Under the pieces are notes generated by a model, which was not told the origin of the DNA, did not search any database, and worked only from the letters and a program-made list of their open reading frames with translations. Position numbers and translations under genes: made by a program. From a virus, in IMG/VR virus record IMGVR_UViG_3300042691_014598, positions 1 through 22,030 of that record: a stretch of DNA of 22,030 bases. The stretch is one strand, 5' to 3'. Shown here piece by piece: positions 7,491 through 13,705 of the stretch (position 1 is the first letter of the stretch; every line of letters starts with the position of its first letter).

Positions 7491-8659
7491 AATTCTCCTA
7501 GAATATTTTCTAATAGATTCATATCTTTTTGAGATACAAATTGATTATTGCCGATATAAACTCCGTTCTCATGTATCAAATCTACATTTAGATTTTGTTT
7601 TTTACAAGAAATTGTATAATTTTTAAGATATGGTTGTCTTAAAAGATTCCCACCAACAACGGGTCTATATTCAATTTTATACTTATTAAATATTTCAATA
7701 AGTTTTAATTTAGTTTCTTTTGTTTTACATATGAATGGAAAACAAAAACAACTATTACCTTTATTATACACTATTGGATAAAAATTGTCTTTGTTTTTTT
7801 CAGAAGACATTATTCTTACAAATTCTTCGTATGACCTTCTACGAGTTTCAATAAACTTATCCAATCTTTTAAGTTGAGTCAATCCAAGAACCGCACCAAA
7901 TTCAGTGTTTCTAAAATTGTATCCATCACTCACAAAGAGAAAAGATTTTTCAATCTCAGGATTTTGATTCTGATAATATTCAAATTGGTCAGATGCTCTT
8001 GCCAATCCATGAGACCTTTTCATTTTCATTAGGTCATATAAATCTTTACTATTCGTAGATATCATTCCACCTTCTACTGTGGACATATGATGCCCAAAAT
8101 AAAAACTAAAAGTAGATCCTAAACTATTCTTTCCTACCTTATCTCCAAGATTATCTAAACATCCATGAGATTCGCAGACATCATCAACAAACAGAGCTTC
8201 AGGGAATAATTTACGATATTCTTCTACTTGTGCAGGAATCCCCAAAAGATGTGTAACAAAAACTAATTTAATATCTGGGTGACATTTTGATATTTCTTTT
8301 AGATTTTCTAAATCAAAACTATAATTCTCAAGATTTACATCACAAAAGATGGGAGTTAGTCCTAGTTGAATAATTGGATTGATATTTGTAACCCAGGTGC
8401 AAGATGGCAATAAAACTTTATCACCACTCTTTAAACCATACTCTTCAATGATTGAAGCAACTAATAAAAAATTTGCTGTGCTTCCAGATGTTACAAATAA
8501 AGAATACTTGCATCCCAACCATTTGGACCACTCATTTTCAAATCTCTCAACATTTTCTCCCTGAGTAAACTTGTCGGAAGTTAGTACAAATTTTGCAAGT
8601 TGAAATCTATCCCATAGAGAGATAGAATTCTTCATAAGTGGCCAGTTATAGACGGACAT
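7487..8659 (-). CDS. ColD-like PLP enzyme: probable GDP-4-keto-6-deoxymannose 3-dehydratase
   Basis: Fold-type I PLP protein of the DegT/DnrJ/EryC1 family, 390 aa from the ATG at 8659 (GGAG six bases upstream; a longer frame to 8689 is not needed). TSGSTAN (57-63) binds the cofactor phosphate and VDDVCESHG (158-166) holds the ring-contact Asp. The usual Schiff-base Lys in S-F-x-x-x-K is replaced by His: FSFYFGHHMSTVEGG, His190. This swap marks the 3-dehydratases ColD (GDP-colitose pathway) and RfbH/E1 (CDP pathway). The C-x-C iron-sulphur cluster of RfbH is absent, favouring ColD. It lies directly downstream of gmd and fcl, whose intermediate would be its substrate. Substrate is inference. 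Confidence 0.78.
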   Translation of the reverse strand: MSVYNWPLMKNSISLWDRFQLAKFVLTSDKFTQGENVERFENEWSKWLGCKYSLFVTSGSTANFLLVASIIEEYGLKSGDKVLLPSCTWVTNINPIIQLGLTPIFCDVNLENYSFDLENLKEISKCHPDIKLVFVTHLLGIPAQVEEYRKLFPEALFVDDVCESHGCLDNLGDKVGKNSLGSTFSFYFGHHMSTVEGGMISTNSKDLYDLMKMKRSHGLARASDQFEYYQNQNPEIEKSFLFVSDGYNFRNTEFGAVLGLTQLKRLDKFIETRRRSYEEFVRIMSSEKNKDNFYPIVYNKGNSCFCFPFICKTKETKLKLIEIFNKYKIEYRPVVGGNLLRQPYLKNYTISCKKQNLNVDLIHENGVYIGNNQFVSQKDMNLLENILGEL

Positions 8660-9590
8660 AATTACTCCTATTTTGAAGAAACCAGTCAACTGTTATCTTT
8701 AATCCTTCTTCCAGAGGAGTCTGTGCTTTCCAACCAAGAGAATCCATTTTAGAAGTATCTAATGCTCTTCTTGGTGTGCCATTTGGTTTTGTAGTGTCCC
8801 AAACAATTTTACCTTGATATCCAACTTCCTTTGCAACTAAGTCAGAAAGTTCTTTAATACTCACCTCTCTATTTGGTCCAATATTGATTACCTCAGGATT
8901 CTCATAATTATTCATCAAAAATACTAACCCATCCGCAAGGTCATCCGAAAAAAGAAATTCTCTTGTTGGACTTCCATCACCAAAACAAACAACCTCAGAA
9001 TCGTTATTTTCTTTCGATTGAATAAATCGGTTAATGAAACTTGGAATTACATGACATTGACTCGGAATGAAGTTATCATTAATGCCATATAGATTATTAG
9101 GCATTACTGAAACTGTTGGGAATCCATATTGCTCAGTATATCTTTTGCACATGTAGTAACCTATAATTTTGGACATGGCATATCCATCATTAGTTGGTTC
9201 CAAAGGACCAGTCATCAGATATTCTTCTTTAATTGGAACTGGAGCATGTTTGGGATAGATGCAAGCAGACCCTAAGAAGAGAAGTTTTTTACACCCATTA
9301 CGATATGCTGCATCAATTACATTTGTTTGTATCTGAAGATTTTCACGAATAAAGTCGGCTGGTGCTACTTTATTATATCCAATACCACCGACCTTTGCTG
9401 CACCAAGAAAAACATACTCAGGTCTTTCTTCAGCAAAGAATTCATCAACATCTTTTTGAACTCTCAAATCTAAGTCTGCTCTAGAGCGAGTCAGAAGATT
9501 TGTATAGTCATTAGCAATCAAATGCCTGCAAATTGCAGATCCAACAAGCCCTCTATGACCTGCAATAAAAATCTTAGAATTACTGTCCAT
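8646..9590 (-). CDS. fcl: GDP-L-fucose synthase (epimerase/reductase)
   Basis: Converts GDP-4-keto-6-deoxy-D-mannose to GDP-L-fucose by 3,5-epimerisation and NADPH reduction. A Rossmann start, [11 protein letters not shown], is followed by the full SDR catalytic set: Ser108 and Cys110 in GSACIYP, Tyr137 and Lys141 in YAMSK, and His180 in SQCHVIP. These align one position off the E. coli residues Ser107, Cys109, Tyr136, Lys140 and His179. The 314 aa length is normal. I take the ATG at 9590; a TTG frame reaches 9608. It overlaps gmd by 11 nt and the ColD-like gene by 14 nt. It could also act as the colitose synthase (ColC role), which the sequence cannot exclude. Confidence 0.93.
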   Translation of the reverse strand: MDSNSKIFIAGHRGLVGSAICRHLIANDYTNLLTRSRADLDLRVQKDVDEFFAEERPEYVFLGAAKVGGIGYNKVAPADFIRENLQIQTNVIDAAYRNGCKKLLFLGSACIYPKHAPVPIKEEYLMTGPLEPTNDGYAMSKIIGYYMCKRYTEQYGFPTVSVMPNNLYGINDNFIPSQCHVIPSFINRFIQSKENNDSEVVCFGDGSPTREFLFSDDLADGLVFLMNNYENPEVINIGPNREVSIKELSDLVAKEVGYQGKIVWDTTKPNGTPRRALDTSKMDSLGWKAQTPLEEGLKITVDWFLQNRSNYVRL

Positions 9591-10581
9591 AAATGCACAT
9601 GTCCTCAACTAATTGTTTAAAAGAAATCTTAGGTTCCCAACCTAGTTTTTCCTTTGCCTTAGTGGCATCACCCAACAAAGTCTCTACTTCAGCAGGTCGA
9701 AAATATTTAGGGTTGACTTTAACAATGGTTTTTCTCGTGTTTTTATCAATTCCAATCTCATTAAGACCTTCTCCTTCCCACACGATATTCATACCAAAAT
9801 ATGGAGCCGCTTCTTCTACAAATTCTTTAACAGAATACTGAACTCCCGTCGCAATTACAAAATCATCTGGTTCTTCTTGCTGCAGCATTATCCACATTGC
9901 TTCAACAAAATCTTTAGCATGTCCCCAATCACGCTTTGCATTTAGATTGCCCAACTCAAGAATCTGCTGTTCTCCGGTAGAAATTCTTGAAAGCGCACGA
10001 GTAATCTTACGAGTCACAAATGTTTCACCACGACGAGGAGATTCATGATTAAAAAGAATGCCCGTGCAAGCATACATTCCATAAGATTCTCTGTAGTTTT
10101 TGGTGATCCAATATCCATAAATCTTGGCACAACCATATGGCGAGCGGGGATAGAATGGAGTTGTTTCTTTTTGTGGAATCTCCTGCACCAAACCAAACAA
10201 TTCACTCGTAGATGCTTGATAGATTCTTACATGCTTTTCCATTCCCAGAAGACGCACTGCTTCAAGAACTCGGAGAGTGCCGAGAGCATCAACTTGACCA
10301 GTATATTCTGGTGTTTCAAAAGAAACTTTTACATGACTTTGAGCGCCAAGATTATAAATTTCATCTGGTTGAACTAATTGAATCACTCTTACAAGATTTG
10401 TAGAATCCGTAAGATCTCCATAATGCAATTTAATTTTATGATAAATGTGATCGATTCTAGATGTATTAATCGAAGATGAGCGACGAATAATACCGTGAAC
10501 CTCATATCCTTTTTCTAAAAGTAACTCAGCAAGATAAGATCCATCTTGACCTGTGATGCCAGTAATAAGTGCTTTTTTCAT
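9580..10581 (-). CDS. gmd: GDP-mannose 4,6-dehydratase
   Basis: First committed step to GDP-fucose and GDP-colitose: NADP-dependent dehydration of GDP-D-mannose to GDP-4-keto-6-deoxy-mannose. Seen: the NADP loop GITGQDG (8-14), [11 protein letters not shown] (NADP phosphate contacts), STSE (124-127), the catalytic Tyr149/Lys153 in YGCAK, and the substrate block [15 protein letters not shown]. Length 333 aa, slightly shorter than E. coli Gmd. The ATG at 10581 overlaps the upstream stop (10578) as ATGA; the longer TTG frame to 10590 is rejected. Its substrate GDP-mannose must come from the host, since no GDP-mannose pyrophosphorylase is in the window. Confidence 0.95.
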   Translation of the reverse strand: MKKALITGITGQDGSYLAELLLEKGYEVHGIIRRSSSINTSRIDHIYHKIKLHYGDLTDSTNLVRVIQLVQPDEIYNLGAQSHVKVSFETPEYTGQVDALGTLRVLEAVRLLGMEKHVRIYQASTSELFGLVQEIPQKETTPFYPRSPYGCAKIYGYWITKNYRESYGMYACTGILFNHESPRRGETFVTRKITRALSRISTGEQQILELGNLNAKRDWGHAKDFVEAMWIMLQQEEPDDFVIATGVQYSVKEFVEEAAPYFGMNIVWEGEGLNEIGIDKNTRKTIVKVNPKYFRPAEVETLLGDATKAKEKLGWEPKISFKQLVEDMCIYGQ

Positions 10582-11399
10582 GCTTGACAATTTGTAAAAT
10601 CGATTTGACCGTTTCTGGTTGCCCAGATTGGATACTCTTTACCATAAGTATTCCAGATTCGTGCTTGCTCTGGTCCTACTGGGACGCCAGAGTATCCAGC
10701 AGAGTTCCAGATTGTTTCATAAGTGTCATCTTCATGAAAAGTAAAATCATGAGATTCTGCTTCAGATTTTAACAATAGAGAAAAAATAGATTGGTCGTGT
10801 CTATTCTCTATAAAAATTGAATCATTTGCAATTACTGATGGACTATCATCAAGATAATGACCGTTATCTTCAATAGAAATGGATTTCCACTTATCGACGA
10901 TGCTTCTCATCAGATTATCATTCTTCATAAAGAAGATGCCAGAAATAATTTGCCGAGTCATCAGATACTGGTCATCATCATTCATAATTCTACGATAAGT
11001 ATCCATCTTTGTCCATTGAATCTCTGGAAGATCCAATGTAAAAAAGACACCGGATGTTTCCAGACACTCTTGACAATATTGTTGCAATTTTTCTAGACCA
11101 TTTTTATTCAACTCGCAACCAGAATCAACATATAAAAGGACATCATCTTCTGGTATATTTTTAAGTGCTTCCCCAACAAAGTAAGATTTACAAGCATAAT
11201 ATCCATAAAATCTACTTGGCATACCAACTCGCTGCCCCATCATTTTGCTGGCATTATTATCCCAGAAATCGCCAACTAAATCATCTTCATCAAACTCTTG
11301 AATAGATTTAAAAACTCCAAAACTCTCTGCCTGTTTTTTTAGTCTATTCTTACCAATAGAGAAATTATTATCTCCAAAATAAGTCAAGTGTATATTCAT
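10578..11399 (-). CDS. Glycosyltransferase-like protein, first gene of the glycan island
   Basis: 273-aa protein with a GT-A-like layout: an N-terminal strand MNIHLTYFG, a central [11 protein letters not shown] (about 88-98) where D-x-G-C-E sits at the DxD position, [10 protein letters not shown] (about 151-160), and [11 protein letters not shown] (about 199-209). The last resembles the R-x-D-Q-S motif of several small viral and bacterial sugar transferases that act near the acceptor site. No named family can be assigned. It is the promoter-proximal gene of the minus-strand island: a terminator/promoter composite lies just upstream (11422-11456), giving a leader of about 16 nt. It is coupled to gmd through ATGA. 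Confidence 0.68.
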   Translation of the reverse strand: MNIHLTYFGDNNFSIGKNRLKKQAESFGVFKSIQEFDEDDLVGDFWDNNASKMMGQRVGMPSRFYGYYACKSYFVGEALKNIPEDDVLLYVDSGCELNKNGLEKLQQYCQECLETSGVFFTLDLPEIQWTKMDTYRRIMNDDDQYLMTRQIISGIFFMKNDNLMRSIVDKWKSISIEDNGHYLDDSPSVIANDSIFIENRHDQSIFSLLLKSEAESHDFTFHEDDTYETIWNSAGYSGVPVGPEQARIWNTYGKEYPIWATRNGQIDFTNCQA

Positions 11400-11414
11400 A
11401 CAATTAATTTAATA

Positions 11415-11573
11415 TCAAATCATTATACCAAAAAAGGAGAGTTTATGCAACTCTCCCATCAGGTCTTTCATGCACGCCACCAATTCTTTGACTGGAAATT
11501 GGAAACCAGGCGGGAGAGAGTCCCATCCGCACCAAATGCCCTTGAGAGAGGCAGTAAACTCAAATCGGGTCAT
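11415..11573 (-). CDS. Possible 52-aa protein of unknown function
   Basis: Minus-strand frame from the ATG at 11573 to TGA at 11415, starting MTRFEFTASLKGIWCGWDSL. GGAG lies six bases before the ATG, a good ribosome-binding site. Its C-terminal codons run through the terminator hairpin and promoter at 11422-11456, which is unusual for a functional gene end. A plus-strand frame (MQLSHQ..., 11444-11579) also has an AGGAG before its ATG, but that AGGAG is one arm of the hairpin. I prefer the minus strand because every neighbour is on it. No family recognised. Confidence 0.4.
   Translation of the reverse strand: MTRFEFTASLKGIWCGWDSLPPGFQFPVKELVACMKDLMGELHKLSFFGIMI
11422..11450 (-). promoter_or_regulatory. 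Sigma-70-like promoter of the glycan island
   Basis: TATAAT (11422-11427, minus strand) with TTGCAT (11445-11450) 17 bases upstream. The -10 is perfect and the -35 weak. Predicted start near 11415, giving a leader of about 16 nt to the ATG at 11399. The -35 lies across the loop of the terminator hairpin, and the terminator T-run lies in the spacer. Confidence 0.65.
11430..11456 (-). terminator. Intrinsic terminator before the glycan island
   Basis: On the minus strand an 8-bp perfect stem GGAGAGTT/AACTCTCC (11449-11456 with 11436-11443) with a 5-nt loop GCATA is followed by six T (11430-11435). It would end transcripts coming from the small-gene block upstream. Confidence 0.8.
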
Positions 11574-11596
11574 ATTTGACTCCACCAGGATAAGTT

Positions 11597-11833
11597 TTAA
11601 GTCATTCCAGGACTAAGTGTAAGTTGGGTTAACTTTGATATTTCAGTGATACCAAAGAATGCAATTAAAAATAGCACATCCCAAAGTTTGAGTTTGATGG
11701 CAAAAGGAATACCGAGTAGACCTCCAATAAACTTTATCATCAAACCATTTTTAAAATCTCCCCACAACATGATTTGATAACCAAGTAAGAGGAGAAAGTT
11801 GCCAATGTATCTCAGGATACTTGTTTTAGACAT
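11597..11833 (-). CDS. Small membrane protein of unknown function
   Basis: 78 aa with two or three hydrophobic segments: about 9-24 (YIGNFLLLLGYQIMLW), 32-46 (MIKFIGGLLGIPFAI) and 52-62 (VLFLIAFFGIT). Basic residues lie between the segments. No Shine-Dalgarno is visible before the ATG at 11833. It is followed by the possible 52-aa gene (24 nt gap). The family is not recognised; an inner-membrane location is inferred from hydrophobicity. Confidence 0.65.
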   Translation of the reverse strand: MSKTSILRYIGNFLLLLGYQIMLWGDFKNGLMIKFIGGLLGIPFAIKLKLWDVLFLIAFFGITEISKLTQLTLSPGMT

Positions 11834-11861
11834 AAGGGGGATTCATCACCGACCAGTGCTG

Positions 11862-12113
11862 TTATAGACCATCCGTGTCTTCTTCATCGTCTCTTACATA
11901 ACAAGGAACTCTATCTGGATCTAACCACCTGCAATATTGGTGATCCTCCATTGCAGTAGAACACTGCATAACGTTATCAAAAAGATAGATGTCGTTCCAA
12001 CGTTTCGTATACTCATTTTGTTTTTGCATACGATAGTCTGGTTTTCCATTTATCTCTAGGATACCTGCCTCAACGAAGCGGTATCCTTCACGCTCCAGAA
12101 GAACCTTACTCAC
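11862..12113 (-). CDS. Conserved-looking hypothetical protein, 83 aa
   Basis: Soluble, acidic-tailed protein (ends DDEEDTDGL) with three Cys in the second half (QCSTAM, QYCRWLD, VPCYVRDD). Aromatic and charged residues are mixed as in a small folded domain. The ATG at 12113 overlaps the upstream stop as ATGA (12110-12113), so it is coupled to the 70-aa gene and driven by the promoter at 12345-12373. No family recognised. Confidence 0.65.
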   Translation of the reverse strand: MSKVLLEREGYRFVEAGILEINGKPDYRMQKQNEYTKRWNDIYLFDNVMQCSTAMEDHQYCRWLDPDRVPCYVRDDEEDTDGL

Positions 12114-12322
12114 GCTTCAACTGCCTCAAGATCACTGGCGACATACTCCATAAGCATTTCGTAGTCGTCAAGGGGGTCACCAGAAAACACAACGCCTTCA
12201 TTCTCATAAAAGCGGCGGACCTTTTTATAAAGTTTCGGACTCTTTACATCAAGATAGATTTCCCCGTTAGCAGCAAGACGAAGAGTGCTAACATCTTTTT
12301 TGAACTTTTGAATCAGAGACAT
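12110..12322 (-). CDS. Hypothetical protein, 70 aa
   Basis: Starts MSLIQKFKKDVSTLRL at the ATG 12322. A longer frame to 12373 is excluded because it would run through the promoter spacer and -10 (12345-12373). Basic N-terminal half, acidic C-terminus (DPLDDYEMLMEYVASDLEAVEA). No Shine-Dalgarno in the short leader (about 16 nt). First gene of a two-gene unit with 11862-12113, immediately downstream of tRNA-Pro. Function not recognised. Confidence 0.68.
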   Translation of the reverse strand: MSLIQKFKKDVSTLRLAANGEIYLDVKSPKLYKKVRRFYENEGVVFSGDPLDDYEMLMEYVASDLEAVEA

Positions 12323-12344
12323 TGTTTTGAATTGTTGCCTTAGT

Positions 12345-12373
12345 ATTATAAAGGTTGTTGGGTGTTTAGTCAA
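12345..12373 (-). promoter_or_regulatory. Sigma-70 promoter for the 12322-11862 genes
   Basis: TTGACT (12368-12373) and TATAAT (12345-12350) on the minus strand with a 17-base spacer. Predicted start near 12338. It begins 26 bases after the tRNA-Pro 3' end, so the protein genes are transcribed independently of the tRNA. Confidence 0.82.
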
Positions 12374-12398
12374 GTGTGCCAGTGAAGAAACTGGCGAT

Positions 12399-12470
12399 CG
12401 GAATGACAGGATTCGAACCTGCGGCGTCTCGCTCCCAAAGCGAGTGCTCTACCAAGCTGAGCTACATTCC
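12399..12470 (-). tRNA. tRNA-Pro (TGG)
   Basis: Cloverleaf on the minus strand: 5' GGAATGT, D-arm GCTCAGCTTGGTAGAGC, anticodon stem CTCGC/GCGAG with loop TTTGGGA (anticodon TGG), T-arm with TTCGAAT, and 3' TCATTCC. The seventh acceptor pair is a T-T mismatch. CCA is not encoded. A consensus promoter lies at 12502-12530. Confidence 0.93.
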
Positions 12471-12479
12471 GAAGTACCG

Positions 12480-12596
12480 TTATTTAGTTCGGTGTATAAG
12501 CATTATACCCATAATCGGAGCGACTGTCAAGCCTGCCCCACAAACACCCAACCAAACTGGACTCGCTGCCAGTACTTCGACTAAATGAAAAATCAT
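12480..12596 (-). CDS. Tiny membrane protein, 38 aa
   Basis: Frame from the ATG at 12596 to TAA at 12480. The middle is hydrophobic (VLAASPVWLGVCGAGLTVA then PIMGIMLIH), enough for one membrane span. The ATG overlaps the TGA of the upstream gene as ATGA (12593-12596), which supports translation. The gene contains the promoter of the downstream tRNA-Pro within its own codons. Too short for family assignment. Confidence 0.55.
   Translation of the reverse strand: MIFHLVEVLAASPVWLGVCGAGLTVAPIMGIMLIHRTK
12502..12530 (-). promoter_or_regulatory. Consensus promoter of tRNA-Pro, inside a coding region
   Basis: Minus strand TTGACA (12525-12530), 17-base spacer, TATAAT (12502-12507): a full match to the sigma-70 consensus. 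Predicted start near 12495, about 25 nt before the tRNA. It lies within the 38-aa frame 12480-12596. Confidence 0.88.
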
Positions 12597-12787
12597 ATCC
12601 CTCTCCAATTTTTATATTCATAATGAAAGTATTGATCTACATTATTGTCTAATGGAGCATCAACATCCCATTGAGACCATTCTTTACAAAACTGTTTAAT
12701 GTAATGATCATTTAAAACACTTCTACCATAAGATCTCACAAAGCATGTCATCGCAAAGGAATATCTCTGTTTAGTGAGGATATGCAT
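12593..12787 (-). CDS. Hypothetical protein, 64 aa
   Basis: Basic N-terminus (MHILTKQRYSF) followed by a polar region rich in aromatic residues (FCKEWSQWDVD, YFHYEYKNWRGI). The ATG at 12787 lies inside the 3' end of the 29-aa gene (12771-12860), and its stop overlaps the start of the 38-aa gene. Such chained overlaps support a translated operon. No domain recognised. Confidence 0.55.
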   Translation of the reverse strand: MHILTKQRYSFAMTCFVRSYGRSVLNDHYIKQFCKEWSQWDVDAPLDNNVDQYFHYEYKNWRGI

Positions 12788-12860
12788 TATTCAAACCCCA
12801 ATAAATAAAAAATATAATGGAACTAAAAAGTAAAAGTGAAGATATAAAAAGATTACTCAT
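12771..12860 (-). CDS. Tiny membrane protein, 29 aa
   Basis: Starts MSNLFISSLLLFSSIIFFIYWG: a single strongly hydrophobic helix of about 18 residues with a short polar tail. The ATG at 12860 overlaps the upstream stop (ATGAGTAA at 12853-12860), and its own stop lies 17 nt inside the next gene. Real translation is supported by the overlaps only. Function unknown; small phage membrane peptides of this size can be lysis or envelope modifiers, but nothing here shows that. Confidence 0.5.
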   Translation of the reverse strand: MSNLFISSLLLFSSIIFFIYWGLNNAYPH

Positions 12861-12966
12861 CGTCTTCGTCCTCATAAGTTGAAGGTTCTTCGAATAATTC
12901 ATCCATCTTTTGTCGTAAAACTATTTCTTGTAATTCCTGCAAATCTTCTTCTGTAATTATCCCCAT
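12853..12966 (-). CDS. Very acidic small protein, 37 aa
   Basis: MGIITEEDLQELQEIV at the start and an acidic end (TYEDEDDE); about a third of residues are Asp or Glu. Probably one amphipathic helix. ATG at 12966 in a TGATG junction with the upstream membrane-protein gene, TAA at 12853. The acidic composition would suit a small protein-binding inhibitor or DNA mimic, but that is speculation. Confidence 0.5.
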   Translation of the reverse strand: MGIITEEDLQELQEIVLRQKMDELFEEPSTYEDEDDE

Positions 12967-13169
12967 CAGTTTAAAGTAATTTTAAGAAATGGAAGTAACG
13001 GTGGAATAACACCTATTAGTCGGAGGAGTCCTTCAGCAAATAAAGCAAGAACCACCCAACCGACGCACATACTAATGATAGAAGCATTACGGTTGTGTCG
13101 TCGTATAGCAGCATCAATCATCTCCTGAACTTCAGAACGAGTTACCAATTCTTCTTGTTCGTACATCAT
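12966..13169 (-). CDS. Small single-span membrane protein, 67 aa
   Basis: Charged N-terminal half (about 30 residues, YEQEELVTRSEVQEMIDAAI then RRHNRN), followed by a hydrophobic region of about 30 residues (from ASIISMCVGWVVLALFAEGL onward) that could cross the membrane once or twice. Starts MM; the ATG at 13169 overlaps the upstream stop as ATGA. The layout resembles small cyanophage membrane proteins of unknown role. Confidence 0.62.
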   Translation of the reverse strand: MMYEQEELVTRSEVQEMIDAAIRRHNRNASIISMCVGWVVLALFAEGLLRLIGVIPPLLPFLKITLN

Positions 13170-13315
13170 TTTTCATCACCAAGAAGTTTTGCCAAAGGGT
13201 CTCTCCTCGTTTTAGTAATTTCAACTGCTCTCTTGTAAAACATATTATTTGTATTACCAGAGGCTTCAAAAGTCTCCTTGATCTTCACCCAATTGTCATA
13301 GGTGTGCTGATCCAT
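13166..13315 (-). CDS. Small soluble hypothetical protein, 49 aa
   Basis: MDQHTYDNWVKIKETFEASG followed by NTNNMFYKRAVEITKTRRDP and an LAKLLGDEK tail; likely two helices. I use the ATG at 13315 because the frame extension to 13363 overlaps the predicted promoter (13344-13371) and its -10. It is the first gene of the chain of overlapping small genes down to 12480. The 'D-x-x-x-Y-x-x-W-x-x-I-K ... M-F-Y-x-R-A' pattern seems familiar from cyanomyoviruses, but no function is known to me. Confidence 0.65.
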   Translation of the reverse strand: MDQHTYDNWVKIKETFEASGNTNNMFYKRAVEITKTRRDPLAKLLGDEK

Positions 13316-13343
13316 AGGGGTTTTAGGTTGAATACTACTAGTT

Positions 13344-13371
13344 ATGCTAGCGAGTAGTTTCAACGTGTCAA
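13344..13371 (-). promoter_or_regulatory. Probable sigma-70 promoter of the small-gene chain
   Basis: Minus strand TTGACA (13366-13371) and TAGCAT (13344-13349, four of six consensus bases), spacer 16. Predicted start near 13337, about 22 nt before the ATG at 13315. Confidence 0.55.
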
Positions 13372-13404
13372 CTATGTGTGGGTTTGGTGATAGTGTTTAA
13401 GAGA

Positions 13405-13680
13405 TTATAAAGAAGGTGTGGCGTTTGATACTTCTTCGTTTCTTTGTGCCGCTGTTTTGACTAAACCTTCTTCATAAGCCGATAAAACCATATCAGGTTT
13501 GTTAGTAGCAGTGATTGCTTCGTTGTTGTCCAACTTATGCTTAATATAAAGGTCACAAATTTCGTCAATAGCGATTCTTGCTCTATTGGTTGCTGCGTTA
13601 TCAATCCAGTCTTGAGGATCGGCAGCGACGTATTGAAGTGCTAGGTCTTCTGCTTCAGTTAGAGTAATTGTATAGTCCAT
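13405..13680 (-). CDS. Hypothetical protein, 91 aa, late expressed
   Basis: Helical, acidic protein: MDYTITLTEAEDLALQYVAA, a middle ARIAIDEICDLYIKHKLDN, and a C-terminal AYEEGLVKTAAQRNEEVSNA. It follows the fibre-like gene (25 nt gap) and has its own late-promoter element, GATAAATA at 13697-13704. This placement suggests a virion, fibre-assembly or chaperone protein. No named family recognised. Confidence 0.68.
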   Translation of the reverse strand: MDYTITLTEAEDLALQYVAADPQDWIDNAATNRARIAIDEICDLYIKHKLDNNEAITATNKPDMVLSAYEEGLVKTAAQRNEEVSNATPSL

Positions 13681-13696
13681 ATTGAGTCTTTTTGAG

Positions 13697-13704
13697 TATT
13701 TATC
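13697..13704 (-). promoter_or_regulatory. T4-type late promoter element
   Basis: Minus-strand GATAAATA followed by C, 17 nt before the ATG at 13680. Fits the NATAAATA late element of T4-like cyanophages. Confidence 0.6.
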
Positions 13705-13705
13705 T

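Noticed and set aside
7487-8659. RfbH-type CDP-6-deoxy-sugar 3-dehydratase
   Set aside because: The Cys-x-Cys iron-sulphur cluster expected after the EGG motif is missing, and the neighbours make GDP-linked, not CDP-linked, sugars.
7487-8659. Ordinary perosamine-type aminotransferase (PerA)
   Set aside because: The Schiff-base Lys of the S-F-x-x-x-K motif is His, which in known enzymes abolishes aminotransfer and allows 3-dehydration.
11444-11579. Plus-strand small protein with AGGAG before its ATG
   Set aside because: The AGGAG is an arm of the minus-strand terminator hairpin; it is opposite to all neighbouring genes and has no recognisable domain. Kept only as an alternative to the minus-strand frame.
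12376-12588. Plus-strand open frame of about 70 aa
   Set aside because: It runs antisense through tRNA-Pro and its promoter.
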